Shown: one piece after another, positions 6,153 through 7,908 of the stretch
Position numbering within the stretch: position 1 is the stretch's first letter
Layout: every line of letters starts with the position of its first letter
Assembly (NCBI GenBank): GCA_024762745.1
Contig: JANTGV010000041.1
Location: 1 to 7,908 of the forward strand
Length of the DNA: 7,908 nt
DNA from: Sulfurimonas sp.
GTDB lineage: Bacteria; Campylobacterota; Campylobacteria; Campylobacterales; Sulfurimonadaceae
Reading direction: 5' to 3'
Notes under the pieces: generated by a model
Told to the model about the DNA's origin: nothing
What the model saw: the letters and a program-made list of their open reading frames with translations, nothing else
Databases searched by the model: none
Translations under genes and position numbers: made by a program

Positions 6153-7908
6153 TGAGAAATGGAATATATTTAAAAAGAATAATTTTAACAATTTTTATTT
6201 TAGGCCTTTTGTCACCACTCTTTTTAGTCACTTTTTACCTACTAAGATACGATTATGATATTTCATCTTTAGTAGAGTACAAGCCGTCGATAACAACAAG
6301 AATATATGATAGAAACGGTGAAAAGATTGCAAATGTATTTGATGGAAAACATAGGTTTTATGCCTCTTTTGATGAGATTCCGCCAAGGGCTATAGAGGCA
6401 CTTGTTGCTATAGAAGATACAACTTTTTTTGAGCATCCAGGTATCAATATTGATGCAATTTTTCGTGCGGTAATAAAGGTTATAAAGGCTGGAAAAGCTG
6501 TCGAAGGTGCAAGTACAATTACACAACAGCTGGTTAAAAATGTACTGCTTACAAGAGAGAAAAAGTTATCTCGTAAAATAAAAGAGGCTATATATGCGAT
6601 TAAGTTAGAGCGAGCTTTAACAAAAGAGCAGATACTTGAACGCTATTTAAATGAGATATATTACGGACATGGTTATTACGGTATCAAAACAGCTGCAGAT
6701 GGTTATTTTCATAAAAGACTAGAAGATTTAACACTTAAAGAGATGGCTATTTTAGTTGGGCTTCCAAAAGCACCAAGTACGTATGCCCCTACAAAAAATT
6801 ATGAGATCTCTATGGGTAGAGCAAACCGTGTAATAAGTAGAATGCATACTTTAGGCTGGATTGAAGATAGCGAGTACGAAGCAGCACTTTCAGAGTCTCC
6901 AGAAGTTTTTGATGAAACACTAACGAAAAATAAGGCACCCTTCATTGTTGATGAGGTAGCTAGGGTTTTTAGAGAGAAGGGCATTGAGGATTTTAAAACA
7001 GGTGGATATGAGGTCTATACAACTATTGGTCTAAGATTGCAAAAGGCAGCACGTGAATCACTAAAATATGCTTACGCACTCTCTCTTGAGAGAATTGAGG
7101 GTTATAGAGAAAAAGAGGCGATTAAAATAGCTGAAGCTGAGAAAAAAGGTCTTGTTTATGAAGTGGATGATAGTAACAGCTCTCTTTTAAATGGTGCTTT
7201 GGTCTCACTTGATTCCAAGACAGGAGATATTTTAGCACTTGTAGGGAGTGTTGACTATAAAAAGAGTTCATATAATCGTGCTACACAGGGTCGTCGTCAG
7301 CCAGGCTCTGCGTTTAAGCCCTTTATCTATCAAGTTGCTATTGATTTAGGCTTCTCAGGGGCTACAGAGTTAGTGGATATAGCTAAAACATATGAGTATG
7401 AAAAAGATGGCGAAGATCTGAAGTGGCGTCCAAAAAATTACTCTAAAAACTATAAAGGGCTTATCACCTTAAGAGAAGCTCTTATACACTCAAGTAACCT
7501 AGCAACTATCAATCTAGTCGGTGATATCGGTTTAAGTGTGCTTTTGAAGGAGTTTAAAAAATTTGGTATAAAAAATATTCCAAATGATCTCTCAATATCT
7601 CTTGGTACTATGTCAATGTCCCCACTTGAACTTGCAAAATATTACACCTCTTTTGCAAACGCAGGAGTGCAGATAGAGCCAAACCTTATAAATACTATAG
7701 AGAAAAATTCAAATATTATATATGAAAAAGAGGAAGTAACAAAAGAGATTACTACACCAACACAAGCATATATAATGACTACAATACTTAGGGATGTTGT
7801 CCAGAGAGGAACTGGTATCCGGGCTAGAGTTAAAGGGATTGATTTAGCTGGTAAAACTGGAACTACAAATAATAATGTAGATGGCTGGTTTGCTGGATAC
7901 TCACCAAC
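6149..7908 (+). CDS. Class A penicillin-binding protein (PBP1A type), 3'-truncated by window edge
   Basis: A bifunctional murein synthase anchored in the inner membrane: an N-terminal GT51 glycosyltransferase polymerises lipid II and a periplasmic transpeptidase cross-links the peptides. The 586 codons present show a short cytoplasmic basic start, one signal-anchor helix (about 9-31), then GT51 motifs EDTTFFEHPG (catalytic Glu 89), EGASTITQQLVKN (119-131), ILERYLNEIYYG (162-173) and LPKAPSTYAP. The transpeptidase has SAFK (S387 nucleophile, K390), SSN (448-450) and KTGT (569-572), all intact. The reading frame runs off the right edge just after the KTG box, so probably only the last part of the domain is lost. 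ATG 6149 gives the ATGA overlap with the ABC gene; a second ATG follows at 6152, so the exact start is uncertain by one codon. AGGA lies ten bases before 6149. Its GT51 box reads GAST instead of the commoner GGST, a mild change. Confidence 0.96.
   Translation, partial: MMRNGIYLKRIILTIFILGLLSPLFLVTFYLLRYDYDISSLVEYKPSITTRIYDRNGEKIANVFDGKHRFYASFDEIPPRAIEALVAIEDTTFFEHPGINIDAIFRAVIKVIKAGKAVEGASTITQQLVKNVLLTREKKLSRKIKEAIYAIKLERALTKEQILERYLNEIYYGHGYYGIKTAADGYFHKRLEDLTLKEMAILVGLPKAPSTYAPTKNYEISMGRANRVISRMHTLGWIEDSEYEAALSESPEVFDETLTKNKAPFIVDEVARVFREKGIEDFKTGGYEVYTTIGLRLQKAARESLKYAYALSLERIEGYREKEAIKIAEAEKKGLVYEVDDSNSSLLNGALVSLDSKTGDILALVGSVDYKKSSYNRATQGRRQPGSAFKPFIYQVAIDLGFSGATELVDIAKTYEYEKDGEDLKWRPKNYSKNYKGLITLREALIHSSNLATINLVGDIGLSVLLKEFKKFGIKNIPNDLSISLGTMSMSPLELAKYYTSFANAGVQIEPNLINTIEKNSNIIYEKEEVTKEITTPTQAYIMTTILRDVVQRGTGIRARVKGIDLAGKTGTTNNNVDGWFAGYSP

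Noticed and set aside
6152..6154. Second ATG as the PBP1A start
   Set aside because: Possible, but ATG 6149 has better spacing to AGGA and gives the 4-nt ATGA overlap seen at other junctions here; the difference is one Met.
6269..6526. Minus-strand reading frame of 85 codons rich in Cys/Tyr
   Set aside because: Antisense to the highly conserved GT51 domain of the PBP1A gene; the composition is a by-product of the sense codons.
1..7908. Defence system, prophage, transposon, CRISPR or toxin-antitoxin locus
   Set aside because: All coding space is taken by recognisable housekeeping-type genes on one strand; there are no integrases, transposases, inverted or direct repeats, or small toxin-like pairs.

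Overview
The window is an AT-rich, gene-dense stretch of a bacterial chromosome. Eight genes lie head to tail on the + strand with no non-coding gap anywhere. Protein types, base composition and the Maf variant (a 'GLNV' ending instead of the usual 'GLP') suggest a Campylobacterota (epsilonproteobacterial) genome, most likely Sulfurimonas-like. That placement comes from recalled family resemblance, not from a search.

Layout: (1) the 3' ~95% of alaS, alanyl-tRNA synthetase, 1-2437, cut by the left edge; (2) a four-helix membrane protein resembling CopD/HemJ, 2437-2919; (3) a short YchJ-type protein with one C-terminal SEC-C zinc motif, 2919-3284; (4) a divergent protein with the two signature motifs of the uracil-DNA glycosylase superfamily, 3266-3829; (5) a Maf-type nucleotide pyrophosphatase with a GTG start, 3826-4371; (6) a BioF-like PLP-dependent acyl-CoA:amino acid ligase, 4368-5462; (7) a lone peptide/nickel-type ABC ATPase, 5463-6152; (8) a class A penicillin-binding protein (PBP1A type), 6149-7908, cut by the right edge.

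Every junction overlaps or abuts: 1, 1, 19, 4, 4, 0 and 4 nt in order. This points to one polycistronic unit with strong translational coupling. The genes do not form one pathway. They cover translation, a membrane protein of unknown role, nucleotide-pool and DNA-base hygiene (the UDG-like and Maf pair), biotin synthesis, transport and cell-wall synthesis, so this reads as a housekeeping 'superoperon'.

I see no RNA genes, mobile elements, CRISPR, phage genes, terminators or convincing promoters. The most interesting items are the UDG-superfamily gene whose start codon lies inside the zinc-ligand codons of its upstream neighbour, its coupling to maf, and the uncharacterised CopD/HemJ-like membrane protein behind alaS. 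I do not see a clearly new multi-gene system.
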